A stretch of 18,572 nucleotides of DNA. Origin: Dehalococcoidia bacterium (GTDB lineage: Bacteria > Chloroflexota > Dehalococcoidia > GIF9 > AB-539-J10). This document shows positions 7,738 to 15,862 of this stretch, in pieces. The stretch is taken from contig JAGYOV010000004.1 of the NCBI GenBank assembly GCA_018399375.1, positions 1 to 18,572 of the forward strand. Direction: 5' to 3'. A program made the translations under genes and the position numbers. Every line of letters begins with the position of its first letter. Positions within the stretch are counted from its first letter, which is position 1. The notes below the pieces were generated by a model. It was not told the origin of the DNA and did not search any database. It was given only the letters and a program-made list of their open reading frames with translations.

Positions 7738-8817
7738 ATGTCAAGATGGCAAGATTACTATCAAGTGCTGGGGGTACTTCGCGACGCCAGCGAAGATGAG
7801 ATAAAGAAGTCTTTTCGTAAACTGGCTTTTCAGTATCATCCTGATCGCAACAAAGATCCAGAAGCTGAAGCCAAGTTTAAGGAAATAAATGAAGCTTATC
7901 AGGTCCTCTCGGTTTCGGAGAAGCGGAGCAGTTACGATCGCTATGGGAGAGTAATAAGAGATGATGAAATTCCGGACTTCAATTTTGGTGGACTAGGAAA
8001 CATTTTTGAATCTTTCTTTGGAGGTTTTACTGATACTCCATTTGGCCAAACTGCCCAACACATTCCCCAGAAAGGCAATGACCGGCGCGGACACCTCACG
8101 CTTTCATTTGAAGAAACTGCTTTCGGTTGCAAGAAAGAGGTGGAAATACAACGGATCGAAATATGTCCCACGTGTAAGGGTAATGGCAGCCAACCAGGAA
8201 CCAACCCTCAAAGTTGCCCAGAGTGCCACGGCAGTGGGCAGGTAAAGAGAATAAAGCAAAGCATATTTGGTCGCTTCATCCACACCACTACCTGCCCTCG
8301 CTGTCACGGCTATGGGACCATAATAACTAATCCCTGCCCCGAGTGCCACGGAAGTGGAACGGTGAAAGTCAAACGTAAATTAACAGTCAACATTCCCGCT
8401 GGAGTAAATCAAGACCACGAGATCTTCTTACGCAATGAGGGCGATGCCGGGGCAAATGGAGGGCCGCCCGGCGACTATTATTTCACACTGGCGATCAAGC
8501 CGCACCAGCTATTCCGTAGAGAACAGGACTCTATCACCTGTGAAATACCTATCAATCTTACACAGGCAGTTCTGGGGGATACAATAAATATTCCTTCTTT
8601 AGAAGGCCTGCTCAGCCTGAAGATATCTCCAGGTTCTCAAAGTGGAGAGGTTATCCGCATCAAAGGCGAAGGGATTCCGCATATCAATGGCAAAGGGAGA
8701 GGAGATCTTTTTGTCCATATTAGAATAGATACACCCCAGCACCTGGATAAAAAACAACGCCACCTTTTTGAAGAACTGGCCCAAATATTACCCAAGCCCA
8801 AAATACCACAAGGTTAG
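7738..8817 (+). CDS. dnaJ: Chaperone protein DnaJ (type I Hsp40)
   Basis: Co-chaperone (359 aa) that delivers unfolded protein to DnaK and stimulates its ATPase. The J domain covers about 6-70 with HPD at 34-36. A short Gly/Phe stretch (81-103) follows. The zinc domain has four CxxCxGxG repeats at 143-150, 160-167, 186-193 and 200-207. The two C-terminal substrate-binding domains run to about 335. The frame is open back to an ATG at 7657 inside priA, but that extension has no J-domain character, so the ATG at 7738, six residues before DYYQVLG, is preferred. No clear ribosome site precedes it. dnaK and grpE are not in the window. Confidence 0.95.
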   Translation: MSRWQDYYQVLGVLRDASEDEIKKSFRKLAFQYHPDRNKDPEAEAKFKEINEAYQVLSVSEKRSSYDRYGRVIRDDEIPDFNFGGLGNIFESFFGGFTDTPFGQTAQHIPQKGNDRRGHLTLSFEETAFGCKKEVEIQRIEICPTCKGNGSQPGTNPQSCPECHGSGQVKRIKQSIFGRFIHTTTCPRCHGYGTIITNPCPECHGSGTVKVKRKLTVNIPAGVNQDHEIFLRNEGDAGANGGPPGDYYFTLAIKPHQLFRREQDSITCEIPINLTQAVLGDTINIPSLEGLLSLKISPGSQSGEVIRIKGEGIPHINGKGRGDLFVHIRIDTPQHLDKKQRHLFEELAQILPKPKIPQG

Positions 8818-8920
8818 CCCGCTTTCCCTTCCCGAATATCTCCCAATCCTTTATTCAGATTCCCTTTCTCCCGGCAACCAGAAAAATAAGGAGTTTCAGA
8901 AAAGATAGCGTTACTTACCC

Positions 8921-9892
8921 CTAGCGAAAGGCCGTTGGCATTGTTGCAGAACCTGTAATTACAGTCTTAATTCCCCCAACTGGTAAACCGCGAAACAAAA
9001 TATCGTAGATGACATCTGCAATTGGCAATTTCACCTGGAGCCTCTGAGTTAAGCGGTGAAGTGCCTCCGATGTATAAATCCCTTCAACAATTTGCACCAT
9101 GGAATTCTTTACCTCAGACAGTGAATGTCCTCTACCCAGTTCATAACCAAAATAATGGTTGCGGCTGAGGTTTCCAGCACAGGTTGTTATTAGATCTCCC
9201 AACCCAGCCAAACCATAAAAGGTATGCTCATCGGAGCCTAAAGACACTCCCAGCGAAACGATTTCATTCCACGCATAGGTAATAAAGGCAGCTTTAGCAT
9301 TATCCCCCAAGTCCAACCCATCTATCATCCCTGCACCAAGGGCAACAATGTTCTTCAGCGCACCACACAATTCCGTCCCCACAACATCCTTGCTGGTAAA
9401 AAGGCGGAAGCTGGCACATTCCATTATCTCGCGAACCCTCTCAGCAGCCGATATGTCTCGGGAGGCAATCAACGAGGCAGCAGGTAGCCCCTGGGCAATT
9501 TCTTTAGCTAAATTGGGCCCGGAGAGAACGCAAATCCGCTCACCTAATTCATGAGAGATCTCTTCTGCTATTACCTGTGACATCCTTTTTCCCGTATCAA
9601 CTTCCAGTCCCTTGGCAACGCTCAGCAGCAACATCGTTCCGTCAAGATAATCCCTGGCAACTACGACATTCTGTCTCATTTTTTGAGAGGGCACTGCCCA
9701 TACCACCAGGTCAGCCGAATCCACAGCCTCTTCCAGTTTGCTGGTAGATAAATAGCTGGCGCTGTCGCTGTTCAATGCCTCTACCTCAACATCACTACGA
9801 GCCCAGATCCTTACTCTCATCCCTTTACCACACAGCAAAACAGCCAGGGATTTCCCCCACGTAGTATTACCTATAATTGCAACTCTTGCCAT
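8921..9892 (-). CDS. gpsA: Glycerol-3-phosphate dehydrogenase [NAD(P)+] GpsA, divergent
   Basis: Cytoplasmic enzyme (323 aa) reducing dihydroxyacetone phosphate to sn-glycerol 3-phosphate for phospholipids. K94 (SVAKGLE), K180 (CGALKN), the GDNAK motif at 196-200, GLAGLGD (227-233) and SRN (243-245) match the family active site. The N-terminal Rossmann loop reads GNTTWG (8-13) rather than the usual GAGSWG. The loop after the second strand is about 12 residues shorter than in typical GpsA and lacks the YLPG-type segment. The usual ITRG after GDNAK reads ITYA (Y206). The C-terminus is also short. It lies 2 bp after plsY, its pathway partner, which strongly supports the role. Confidence 0.9.
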   Translation of the reverse strand: MARVAIIGNTTWGKSLAVLLCGKGMRVRIWARSDVEVEALNSDSASYLSTSKLEEAVDSADLVVWAVPSQKMRQNVVVARDYLDGTMLLLSVAKGLEVDTGKRMSQVIAEEISHELGERICVLSGPNLAKEIAQGLPAASLIASRDISAAERVREIMECASFRLFTSKDVVGTELCGALKNIVALGAGMIDGLDLGDNAKAAFITYAWNEIVSLGVSLGSDEHTFYGLAGLGDLITTCAGNLSRNHYFGYELGRGHSLSEVKNSMVQIVEGIYTSEALHRLTQRLQVKLPIADVIYDILFRGLPVGGIKTVITGSATMPTAFR

Positions 9893-9894
9893 TG

Positions 9895-10533
9895 CTAAAA
9901 GATCTGGCGCTCAGTCCCCTTGCTCAACCTCTTAACATTATCCCAGTGACGTACGATAACAATTACCGCACCAACCAGACCATAGAAAAGATATAACGAT
10001 GGGAAACCATAAACGACACTCAGTGGGATCATGAGACAACAGGTAGCTGCAATTCCAAGAATAGACCCCAATGACATGCGATTGCTGCCCAGTGCCACTG
10101 CGGCCCAGACCTCAGTGCCCAGCAAAGCTGCTGGAGGATAAATGGCAAACATTGTCCCAAAAAACACGGTGACTCCCCTGCCTCCCCTGAATCTGGCAAA
10201 TACAGGCCAGTTGTGCCCCAGAATTACACTCACCCCTGTCATAACTTGCGCTACCTGCCAGTTCAACGAAAGGCTACCTAAAAACAAAACGCTTTCGCCC
10301 ACAATTACTTTAGCCAGTAAAACTGCCCCGAGAGCCTTAAGCACGTCAAGAACTAAAGTCAAAGCCCCGGACCCCTTACCCGCAGCCCTCATCACATTCG
10401 TAGCACCCATTTTACCGCTTCCCTGATTCCTCACATCAACGCCTTTTATCAACTTGCCCACTATCAATCCGAATGGAATGGACCCCATAAGATAGCCCAA
10501 AACTACTGACAGAATAAATTCAGCTATTATCAT
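9895..10533 (-). CDS. plsY: Acyl-phosphate:glycerol-3-phosphate acyltransferase PlsY
   Basis: Integral membrane enzyme (212 aa) that transfers an acyl group from acyl-phosphate to glycerol 3-phosphate, the first committed step of phospholipid synthesis. The three loop motifs are present: GSIPFG at 17-22, GSGKMGATNVMR at 38-49 and GHNWPVFARFRGGRGV at 106-121. A fourth conserved patch, RHWDN at 195-199, lies near the C-terminus. Several hydrophobic segments span the chain. It lies 13 bp after der and 2 bp before gpsA, which makes its glycerol-3-phosphate substrate. Such esterification implies bacterial-type ester lipids. Confidence 0.95.
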   Translation of the reverse strand: MIIAEFILSVVLGYLMGSIPFGLIVGKLIKGVDVRNQGSGKMGATNVMRAAGKGSGALTLVLDVLKALGAVLLAKVIVGESVLFLGSLSLNWQVAQVMTGVSVILGHNWPVFARFRGGRGVTVFFGTMFAIYPPAALLGTEVWAAVALGSNRMSLGSILGIAATCCLMIPLSVVYGFPSLYLFYGLVGAVIVIVRHWDNVKRLSKGTERQIF

Positions 10534-10546
10534 AAATGCAGTCCCA

Positions 10547-11890
10547 TTAGTTTTCCCTATTTTTACTCTTATACTTGTTGAAAATCAAACGTAAAGGAGC
10601 CCCATGAAAACCAAATTTGCGGCGCAGTCGTTTCTCCAGATAGCGCTGGTAAGAGGAATAAATTAGCTTGGGATCATTTACCGATAGAACAAAGGTCGCC
10701 AGATTAACTTCATCCTGGTAAGCCTTGATAATGCGCAATCGCTTTGTCCCTCGCGTAACCGGCTGGTTTTCATCTACTGATTGCTTAATCGCTCTTTCAA
10801 TTACTCGCTGCGATAATCTCTTCTGTCGTTGCTGCCATACATCCCACGCTTCAGACAGTATCTTCCCCAAACCAGACCCTCTCTTAGCAGAAACGTAGAG
10901 GAAAGGAGCATAAGATAGAAATCTTAGCCGCCACAAAATGAACCGCTGTACTTCCTTCCTCTGTGCGGCAGGAACAAGATCCCACTTATTTATCACCACC
11001 ACTATACCCTTGCCAACTTCGGTAATGTAATTTGCAATATGCATATCCTGCACAGTGGCAAGTTCAGTGGCATCAAGGAGCAAAAGGGCAACATCGCAGC
11101 GATCAATCGCCTGGAGAGCTCGAAGCAGGCTATAATACTCCACTCCCCGCCTCACTCGCCCCCGTCGCTTTATTCCTGCAGTATCGATCAGCAAAATTTC
11201 CCTATCTCCCCATCGAACAACTGCATCTAAAGAATCCCTGGTAGTGCCGGGAACTTCATGAACTATTGCTCTTTCCTCGCCACACAAAGCATTCAGCAAA
11301 GTTGATTTGCCAGCATTTGGCTTTCCCACAATGGCCAGCCTCATATCATGTTTTTCAGATGGAGATTCTACCGACGACTCAGGTAGAAGCAAGGTGACGG
11401 TCTCCATCAATCTGTCAATTCCCAGATTATGATAAGCGCTCACAGGTATGGGCTGCCCCATCCCAAGACGGTAGAAATCAGCCACCTGGTTCACACTTCC
11501 GCGAACATCCATCTTATTCACTGCTAGAACTACGGGCTTGGCAGTTCTGCGCAGAATTTCAGCTATTTCCTCATCAGCAGCAATGATCCCTTCTTTACCA
11601 TCTACAAGAAAAATTATGGCATCTGCCTGAGATATAGCTCTTTCTATTTGATCCGTTACCTTTTGCTGTAAAGGCAACTCTGCTGGTTGCAGGGAAAAGT
11701 CAGCCAAATATCCCCCAGTATCGATCAAGGTCATGGACTTCCCCTGCCATGTGACAGGAGCTATAACGCGGTCTCTCGTTGTTCCTGGTAAATCCGCTAC
11801 CACAGCCAACCGCCTCCCCGTTAAACGGTTAAGCAGAGTCGACTTACCTACGTTAGATCTGCCAGCAATAGCAATTATAGATTTCGCCAT
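10547..11890 (-). CDS. der: Ribosome-assembly GTPase Der (EngA)
   Basis: Tandem GTPase (447 aa) required for late 50S subunit maturation. The first G domain has GRSNVGKS (10-17), DTGG (57-60) and NKMD (125-128). The second has GKPNAGKS (189-196), DTAG (236-239) and NKWD (301-304). A C-terminal KH-like domain runs from about 355 to the end and carries the usual basic PLRLIF segment (432-437). Length is normal. The ATG at 11890 begins MAKSIIAIAGRSNVGKS, so the start is well fixed. It lies 12 bp after argF. Confidence 0.97.
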   Translation of the reverse strand: MAKSIIAIAGRSNVGKSTLLNRLTGRRLAVVADLPGTTRDRVIAPVTWQGKSMTLIDTGGYLADFSLQPAELPLQQKVTDQIERAISQADAIIFLVDGKEGIIAADEEIAEILRRTAKPVVLAVNKMDVRGSVNQVADFYRLGMGQPIPVSAYHNLGIDRLMETVTLLLPESSVESPSEKHDMRLAIVGKPNAGKSTLLNALCGEERAIVHEVPGTTRDSLDAVVRWGDREILLIDTAGIKRRGRVRRGVEYYSLLRALQAIDRCDVALLLLDATELATVQDMHIANYITEVGKGIVVVINKWDLVPAAQRKEVQRFILWRLRFLSYAPFLYVSAKRGSGLGKILSEAWDVWQQRQKRLSQRVIERAIKQSVDENQPVTRGTKRLRIIKAYQDEVNLATFVLSVNDPKLIYSSYQRYLEKRLRRKFGFHGAPLRLIFNKYKSKNREN

Positions 11891-11902
11891 TCTATAACGT
11901 TC

Positions 11903-12814
11903 CTATTGTAGAAGCATCATGGCTAGCAGTGACTTCTGAAGGTGAAGCCTATTCTCAGCTTGATCAAAAACTACTGACCTGGGATCTTCTAGCAGATTAT
12001 TTGAAATTTCTTCTCCTTGATGAGCAGGCAGGGGATGCATAAACAAAACATCCGCCTTGGCCAGATCCAACAGTTCTTCATCTACTCGATAGGCAGAGAA
12101 AACCTGGCGACGCTGGTCTGCTTCTCCTTCATAGCCCATGCTGATCCACACGTCGGTGTAAACTACATCAGCGCCCTTGACTGCCTCATCAGGGGCATCG
12201 GTCAGTTTAATCCGACTGCCACTGGAGACAGCAAACTCTTGCCCGCTTTTCAATATGCCCTGATTAATCTCATAGCCAGGAGGAGAAGCGATATTAAAAT
12301 TCACGCCGGTGAGCATAGCAGCGAGAAAAAGGCTGTTGGCTACATTATTGCCATCACCAACAAAGGCTACTGTTAATCCAGAGAGCTTTCCCTTCTTCTC
12401 ATATATGGTGAGCAGATCAGAGAGAGCCTGGCACGGATGCTCTAAATCGGAGAGCGCATTAATAACGGGCACAGATGAATGCGCGGCCAAAGTCAAAAGC
12501 GTCTCATGGGAAAAAGTTCGAGCAGCAATGCCATCAAAATAGCGACCAAGCACCCTTGACACATCGGAAACCGATTCCCTCCTGCCCAGACCCACCTCAT
12601 CTGGAGATAGATAGACAGCATGCCCTCCCATCTGGTACATGGCCAGATCGAAGCTAACTTTAGTCCGCAAAGATGGCTTCTCAAAGATAAGCGCCAGAGT
12701 CATTCCAGAGAGAGCGTCCTCTCTCCTGACCTGTTTCTTGAGCATAGCCCGTTCTATGAGCTGAGCGATCTCCCTGCCATCCAGATCGCTTATCGAAAGC
12801 AAGTTCCTTTTCAC
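11903..12814 (-). CDS. argF: Ornithine carbamoyltransferase with altered HCLP motif
   Basis: Carbamoyltransferase (303 aa) expected to make citrulline from ornithine and carbamoyl phosphate in arginine synthesis. Carbamoyl-phosphate contacts are visible: SLRTK at 48-52 (usual STRTR or SLRTR) and HPCQ at 126-129. The ornithine loop DVWISMG at 221-227 is characteristic of ornithine enzymes rather than aspartate carbamoyltransferase. The C-terminal motif reads HPLPAHQGEE at 260-269 where ornithine enzymes normally have HCLPAHRGEE, so the substrate-contacting Cys is Pro261 and the Arg is Gln265. Substrate range therefore needs care, although ornithine is still most likely. The start is GTG with GGAGG 7 nt upstream. 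A 94-bp gap separates it from purS. Confidence 0.9.
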   Translation of the reverse strand: MKRNLLSISDLDGREIAQLIERAMLKKQVRREDALSGMTLALIFEKPSLRTKVSFDLAMYQMGGHAVYLSPDEVGLGRRESVSDVSRVLGRYFDGIAARTFSHETLLTLAAHSSVPVINALSDLEHPCQALSDLLTIYEKKGKLSGLTVAFVGDGNNVANSLFLAAMLTGVNFNIASPPGYEINQGILKSGQEFAVSSGSRIKLTDAPDEAVKGADVVYTDVWISMGYEGEADQRRQVFSAYRVDEELLDLAKADVLFMHPLPAHQGEEISNNLLEDPRSVVFDQAENRLHLQKSLLAMMLLQ

Positions 12815-12908
12815 CTAATACCTCCATAAAGTAAATATACCAGCTACCCACCGTCACCCCTACCAGCAGAAATCAAGCAGAAGTACAAAGAAGAGCTATA
12901 ATATATCC

Positions 12909-13157
12909 CTATATCTCCTCCAGATCAAAAGAATAACTTTCAATAACGGGGTTAGCCAGTAAATCACGGCACATATGATCAATTCTCTCTCGGGATTTTT
13001 CCATGCTATCTTCGTCTATGCTGATTTCAATATACTTTCCGGCACGAACCTGTGATACCTCGTTGAAGCCCAGATTATGCAAAGCTCCTTTGATGGTCGA
13101 ACCTTGAGGATCATTAACAGTAGGTTTTAAAATCACATAAACTTTTGCCAGATACAT
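12909..13157 (-). CDS. purS: Phosphoribosylformylglycinamidine synthase subunit PurS
   Basis: Small subunit (82 aa) that dimerises and bridges PurL and PurQ in the three-part FGAM synthetase, fourth step of purine synthesis. The sequence fits the family throughout: KVYVILKPTVNDPQGSTIKG near the N-terminus, the LGF..V..VR.GKYIEI strand, and a C-terminal CRDLLANPVIESYSFDLEE. A GGGGAG site precedes the ATG. It follows purC by 22 bp. Its partners purQ and purL, which often follow directly, are not downstream; argF is. A small-type PurL and PurQ must be encoded elsewhere if this protein works. Confidence 0.94.
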   Translation of the reverse strand: MYLAKVYVILKPTVNDPQGSTIKGALHNLGFNEVSQVRAGKYIEISIDEDSMEKSRERIDHMCRDLLANPVIESYSFDLEEI

Positions 13158-13179
13158 GATGTAATCTCCCCTTCATTGC

Positions 13180-14088
13180 TCACCTGAAAGATTCAGATGT
13201 TAGTCTATCATAGACTTCGCGGTATCTTCTCACAGTTTCTTCAATCACCTGCTGAGGCAATGCAGGAGACGGAGGTTCTTTATTCCATCCGGAAGATATA
13301 AGCCAATCGCGCACCAATTGCTTGTCAAAACTATGCAGAGCAACCCCCTTCTTATACTCATAGGCATCCCAGAACCGACTGGAATCGGGCGTCAACAATT
13401 CATCCACCAAAATCAATCTTCCTTCCGTTAAACCGAATTCCAACTTGGTATCCGCAATTACTATTCCTCTATCCAGAGCATAACTCCGGGCATAGTTATA
13501 AATAAGCAAGCTCTTTTCTTTTAACTCCTGGACTAAAGACTCTATACCAAGTTCAATTACATCGCGTTCTATCAGAAGACGGTCATGTCCTACTTCACTC
13601 TTGGTGGTAGGAGTAAATATGGGCTCGGGCAACTCCTGATTTTCTTTCATCCCGGGAGGCAAATCCATATCGCCAATCCTGCCCATCTTACTATATTCTT
13701 CCCAGGCTGACCCGGCGAGATAACCCCGGACAACGCACTCCACAGGAATTCGCTCAACCTTGGTTACCAGCATCGAGCGATCTACCAAATACTCCGGCAA
13801 TTCATTAGAACAATCCAAGCGAGCCTGAATTTCATTCAACACAGCCTTGCTATCAACTGTGCGGACGAGATGGTTGGGCATCAAGTGGCTCGTTTTCTCA
13901 AACCAGAAGGCCGAGATCCTATTAAGCACCTTACCTTTATCAGGAATGCCACAGGGCAACAGAAGATCGAAAGCAGAGATACGATCAGTAGATACAATGA
14001 GGAGCTCTTCATTCAGATCATATATATCTCTTACCTTTCCGCGGCAGAACAGCGGCAGCGCTAACTCAGTCTTTAATATCATGTCCAT
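13180..14088 (-). CDS. purC: Phosphoribosylaminoimidazole-succinocarboxamide synthase (long type)
   Basis: ATP-dependent ligase (302 aa) joining CAIR and aspartate to SAICAR. GKVRDIYDL (17-25) and STDRISAFD (33-41) form the nucleotide-binding part; the later LAGSAWEEY and DTKLEFG segments are also family hallmarks. At 302 residues it belongs to the longer form related in size to yeast Ade1 (about 306 aa) rather than the roughly 240-aa bacterial form. The ATG at 14088 lies 14 bp after purB. An in-frame ATG two codons later is equally possible. No clear ribosome site is seen. Confidence 0.96.
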   Translation of the reverse strand: MDMILKTELALPLFCRGKVRDIYDLNEELLIVSTDRISAFDLLLPCGIPDKGKVLNRISAFWFEKTSHLMPNHLVRTVDSKAVLNEIQARLDCSNELPEYLVDRSMLVTKVERIPVECVVRGYLAGSAWEEYSKMGRIGDMDLPPGMKENQELPEPIFTPTTKSEVGHDRLLIERDVIELGIESLVQELKEKSLLIYNYARSYALDRGIVIADTKLEFGLTEGRLILVDELLTPDSSRFWDAYEYKKGVALHSFDKQLVRDWLISSGWNKEPPSPALPQQVIEETVRRYREVYDRLTSESFR

Positions 14089-14102
14089 CGCTACATAAGT
14101 CG

Positions 14103-15401
14103 CTAATGCTTATTCAGCCCAAGAACCTCGAAGATTTGATCCAGGTTTTTTAAGTAATAGCTATAATCAAACAGAGATTCCAATTCAGACAGGGATAAAA
14201 GATTTGAAATGCGCTCATCAGATTTCAGCAAATTCAAGAAATCATCCTCCCCCTCCCACACCCGCATGGCGTTATCCTGAACCATCTTGTACGCCTCCTC
14301 CCGTATCACACCCTTGTTTATTAAGGCAAGCAGTACCCTCTGAGAGAAGATCAGCCCCCGGGTAATTTCAAGATTGCGCCTCATATTCTCAGGATAGACT
14401 CTAAGCCCCTTCATTATTGAAGCAAACAAGAACAACATGTAATCCAACGCAATACAGGAATCGGGTAAGATTACGCGCTCCGCCGAGGAGTGGCTAATAT
14501 CACGTTCATGCCACAGAGGTACATTTTCCATGGAACTCAAAGCGTACCCCCGCACCAACCTCGCCAGACCACAAATGCGCTCACAGAGCTCAGGGTTTCT
14601 CTTGTGAGGCATCGCCGATGAGCCCGTCTGACCCAATTCAAATGGTTCTGCAAGCTCCATGATCTCGGTCCTCTGTAGCCCCCTGATTTCAGTAGCAAAC
14701 TTTTCTAGAGAGCTGGCAATCAAAGCCAGAGTAGTGACAAATTGTGCATAGCGGTCACGCTGAACTATCTGGCTGGATACCGGAACCGCTGTCAAACCCA
14801 GTCTGTCACAAGCCAGCCTCTCAACTTCATGGGGAACGGTAGCATGCGTGCCCACCGCGCCCGATATCTTTCCAACGGAGATAACTTCCTTCGCTGCAGC
14901 TAGCCTGTGAGCATTGCGTTTCATCTCCTCCAACCAAAGAGCCATTTTCAAACCAAGGGTAATGGGCTCAGCATGAACGCCATGCGTTCGCCCCGCCATT
15001 ATCGTATATTTGTGTTCTATTGCCTTATCCTCCAATGCGGAGATGGCTATAGCTATATCCTCTTCCAGGATCTTTGCTGCTTCCTTCAACTGCAATCCCT
15101 GAGCTGTATCCATGACATCGGAAGAGGTAAGCCCAAGATGCAAGTATCGGGACTCTACTCCAAGGCTTTGAGAAACCGACCCCAGAAAAGCTGTAATATC
15201 ATGATGAGTTACCTCGAAAATTTCCTCCATCCGCTCTGGACTGAAGCTGGCTTTTCTTATTTTAGACATATCTTCACCGGAAATTTCACCGATCTCAGCC
15301 CAGGCCTCACAAACGGCTATTTCCACTTCAAGCCAAAGGGCAAATTTGTTCTCTTCCGTCCACACCTTTTTCATGCGGGGATGAGAATAGCGCTCTATCA
15401 T
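14103..15401 (-). CDS. purB: Adenylosuccinate lyase
   Basis: Fumarase/aspartase-superfamily lyase (432 aa) that removes fumarate from SAICAR and from adenylosuccinate. HHD (66-68), TSSD (92-95) and GRTHGVHAEPITLG (137-150) hold substrate and general-acid residues. The flexible signature loop SSAMPHKRNP is at 261-270. Length matches the Bacillus subtilis form (about 431). The ATG overlaps the purE stop by 4 bp (ATGA), so translation is probably coupled. Its first product, AICAR, is consumed by PurH, which is not in the window. Confidence 0.97.
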   Translation of the reverse strand: MIERYSHPRMKKVWTEENKFALWLEVEIAVCEAWAEIGEISGEDMSKIRKASFSPERMEEIFEVTHHDITAFLGSVSQSLGVESRYLHLGLTSSDVMDTAQGLQLKEAAKILEEDIAIAISALEDKAIEHKYTIMAGRTHGVHAEPITLGLKMALWLEEMKRNAHRLAAAKEVISVGKISGAVGTHATVPHEVERLACDRLGLTAVPVSSQIVQRDRYAQFVTTLALIASSLEKFATEIRGLQRTEIMELAEPFELGQTGSSAMPHKRNPELCERICGLARLVRGYALSSMENVPLWHERDISHSSAERVILPDSCIALDYMLFLFASIMKGLRVYPENMRRNLEITRGLIFSQRVLLALINKGVIREEAYKMVQDNAMRVWEGEDDFLNLLKSDERISNLLSLSELESLFDYSYYLKNLDQIFEVLGLNKH

Positions 15402-15862
15402 ACTAACCCTTCTCCCATCTCTAATTTATACTTACAGTAAGTGAGCCGTATCTCTTCATGTTTCGCGCCCACTATTTGGACAGCAATTAGAGCAGCATTT
15501 TTAGCTCCGCTCTTACCAATGCCAACGCAGGCCACCGGTACACCACCAGGCATTTGCACTATCGAGAGCAAAGCATCCAAACCTTTCAAATCGGTAGCAG
15601 GTAAAGGAACCCCAATAACGGGCAACGTTGTCCAGCTAGCTAGAATACCAGGTAGATGTGCAGCTCCTCCAGCAGCAGCAATTATCACCTCTATACCTCG
15701 ATCCGCTGCTTCCATGCCATACTCTCTCGCTCTCGCCGGATTTCTATGTCCTGAAATAATGGAAAGCTCATAATCAACTCCCATATCCTGCAACACAGTC
15801 AGAGCGGGCTCAATCATCGCTCTGTCCGTTTCGCTGCCAATAACGATTCCTACTCGTACCAT
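15398..15862 (-). CDS. purE: N5-carboxyaminoimidazole ribonucleotide mutase
   Basis: Enzyme (154 aa) that moves the carboxylate of N5-CAIR to carbon 4 to give CAIR. GSETDRAM (9-16), SGHRNP (37-42), AAAGGAAHLPG (62-72) and IVQMPGGVPVA are the family blocks. The Arg in SGHR points to the class I mutase used together with PurK rather than the direct AIR carboxylase. The usual SAHR reads SGHR here. purK is not adjacent. The ATG begins one base after the purD stop, and the 3' end overlaps purB by 4 bp. Confidence 0.95.
   Translation of the reverse strand: MVRVGIVIGSETDRAMIEPALTVLQDMGVDYELSIISGHRNPARAREYGMEAADRGIEVIIAAAGGAAHLPGILASWTTLPVIGVPLPATDLKGLDALLSIVQMPGGVPVACVGIGKSGAKNAALIAVQIVGAKHEEIRLTYCKYKLEMGEGLV

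Noticed and set aside
8818..8920. Expected bidirectional terminator between convergent dnaJ and gpsA
   Set aside because: I looked for paired arms with flanking T or A runs and found none of convincing length.
12815..12908. Possible separate promoter or attenuator in front of argF
   Set aside because: A TATATT near the gene has no matching -35 at 16-18 bp, the short A+T inverted repeat is only 5 bp, and no ARG box is clear.
14907..15440. 177-codon open frame opposite purB
   Set aside because: Antisense to a full-length, motif-complete adenylosuccinate lyase; no domain seen.
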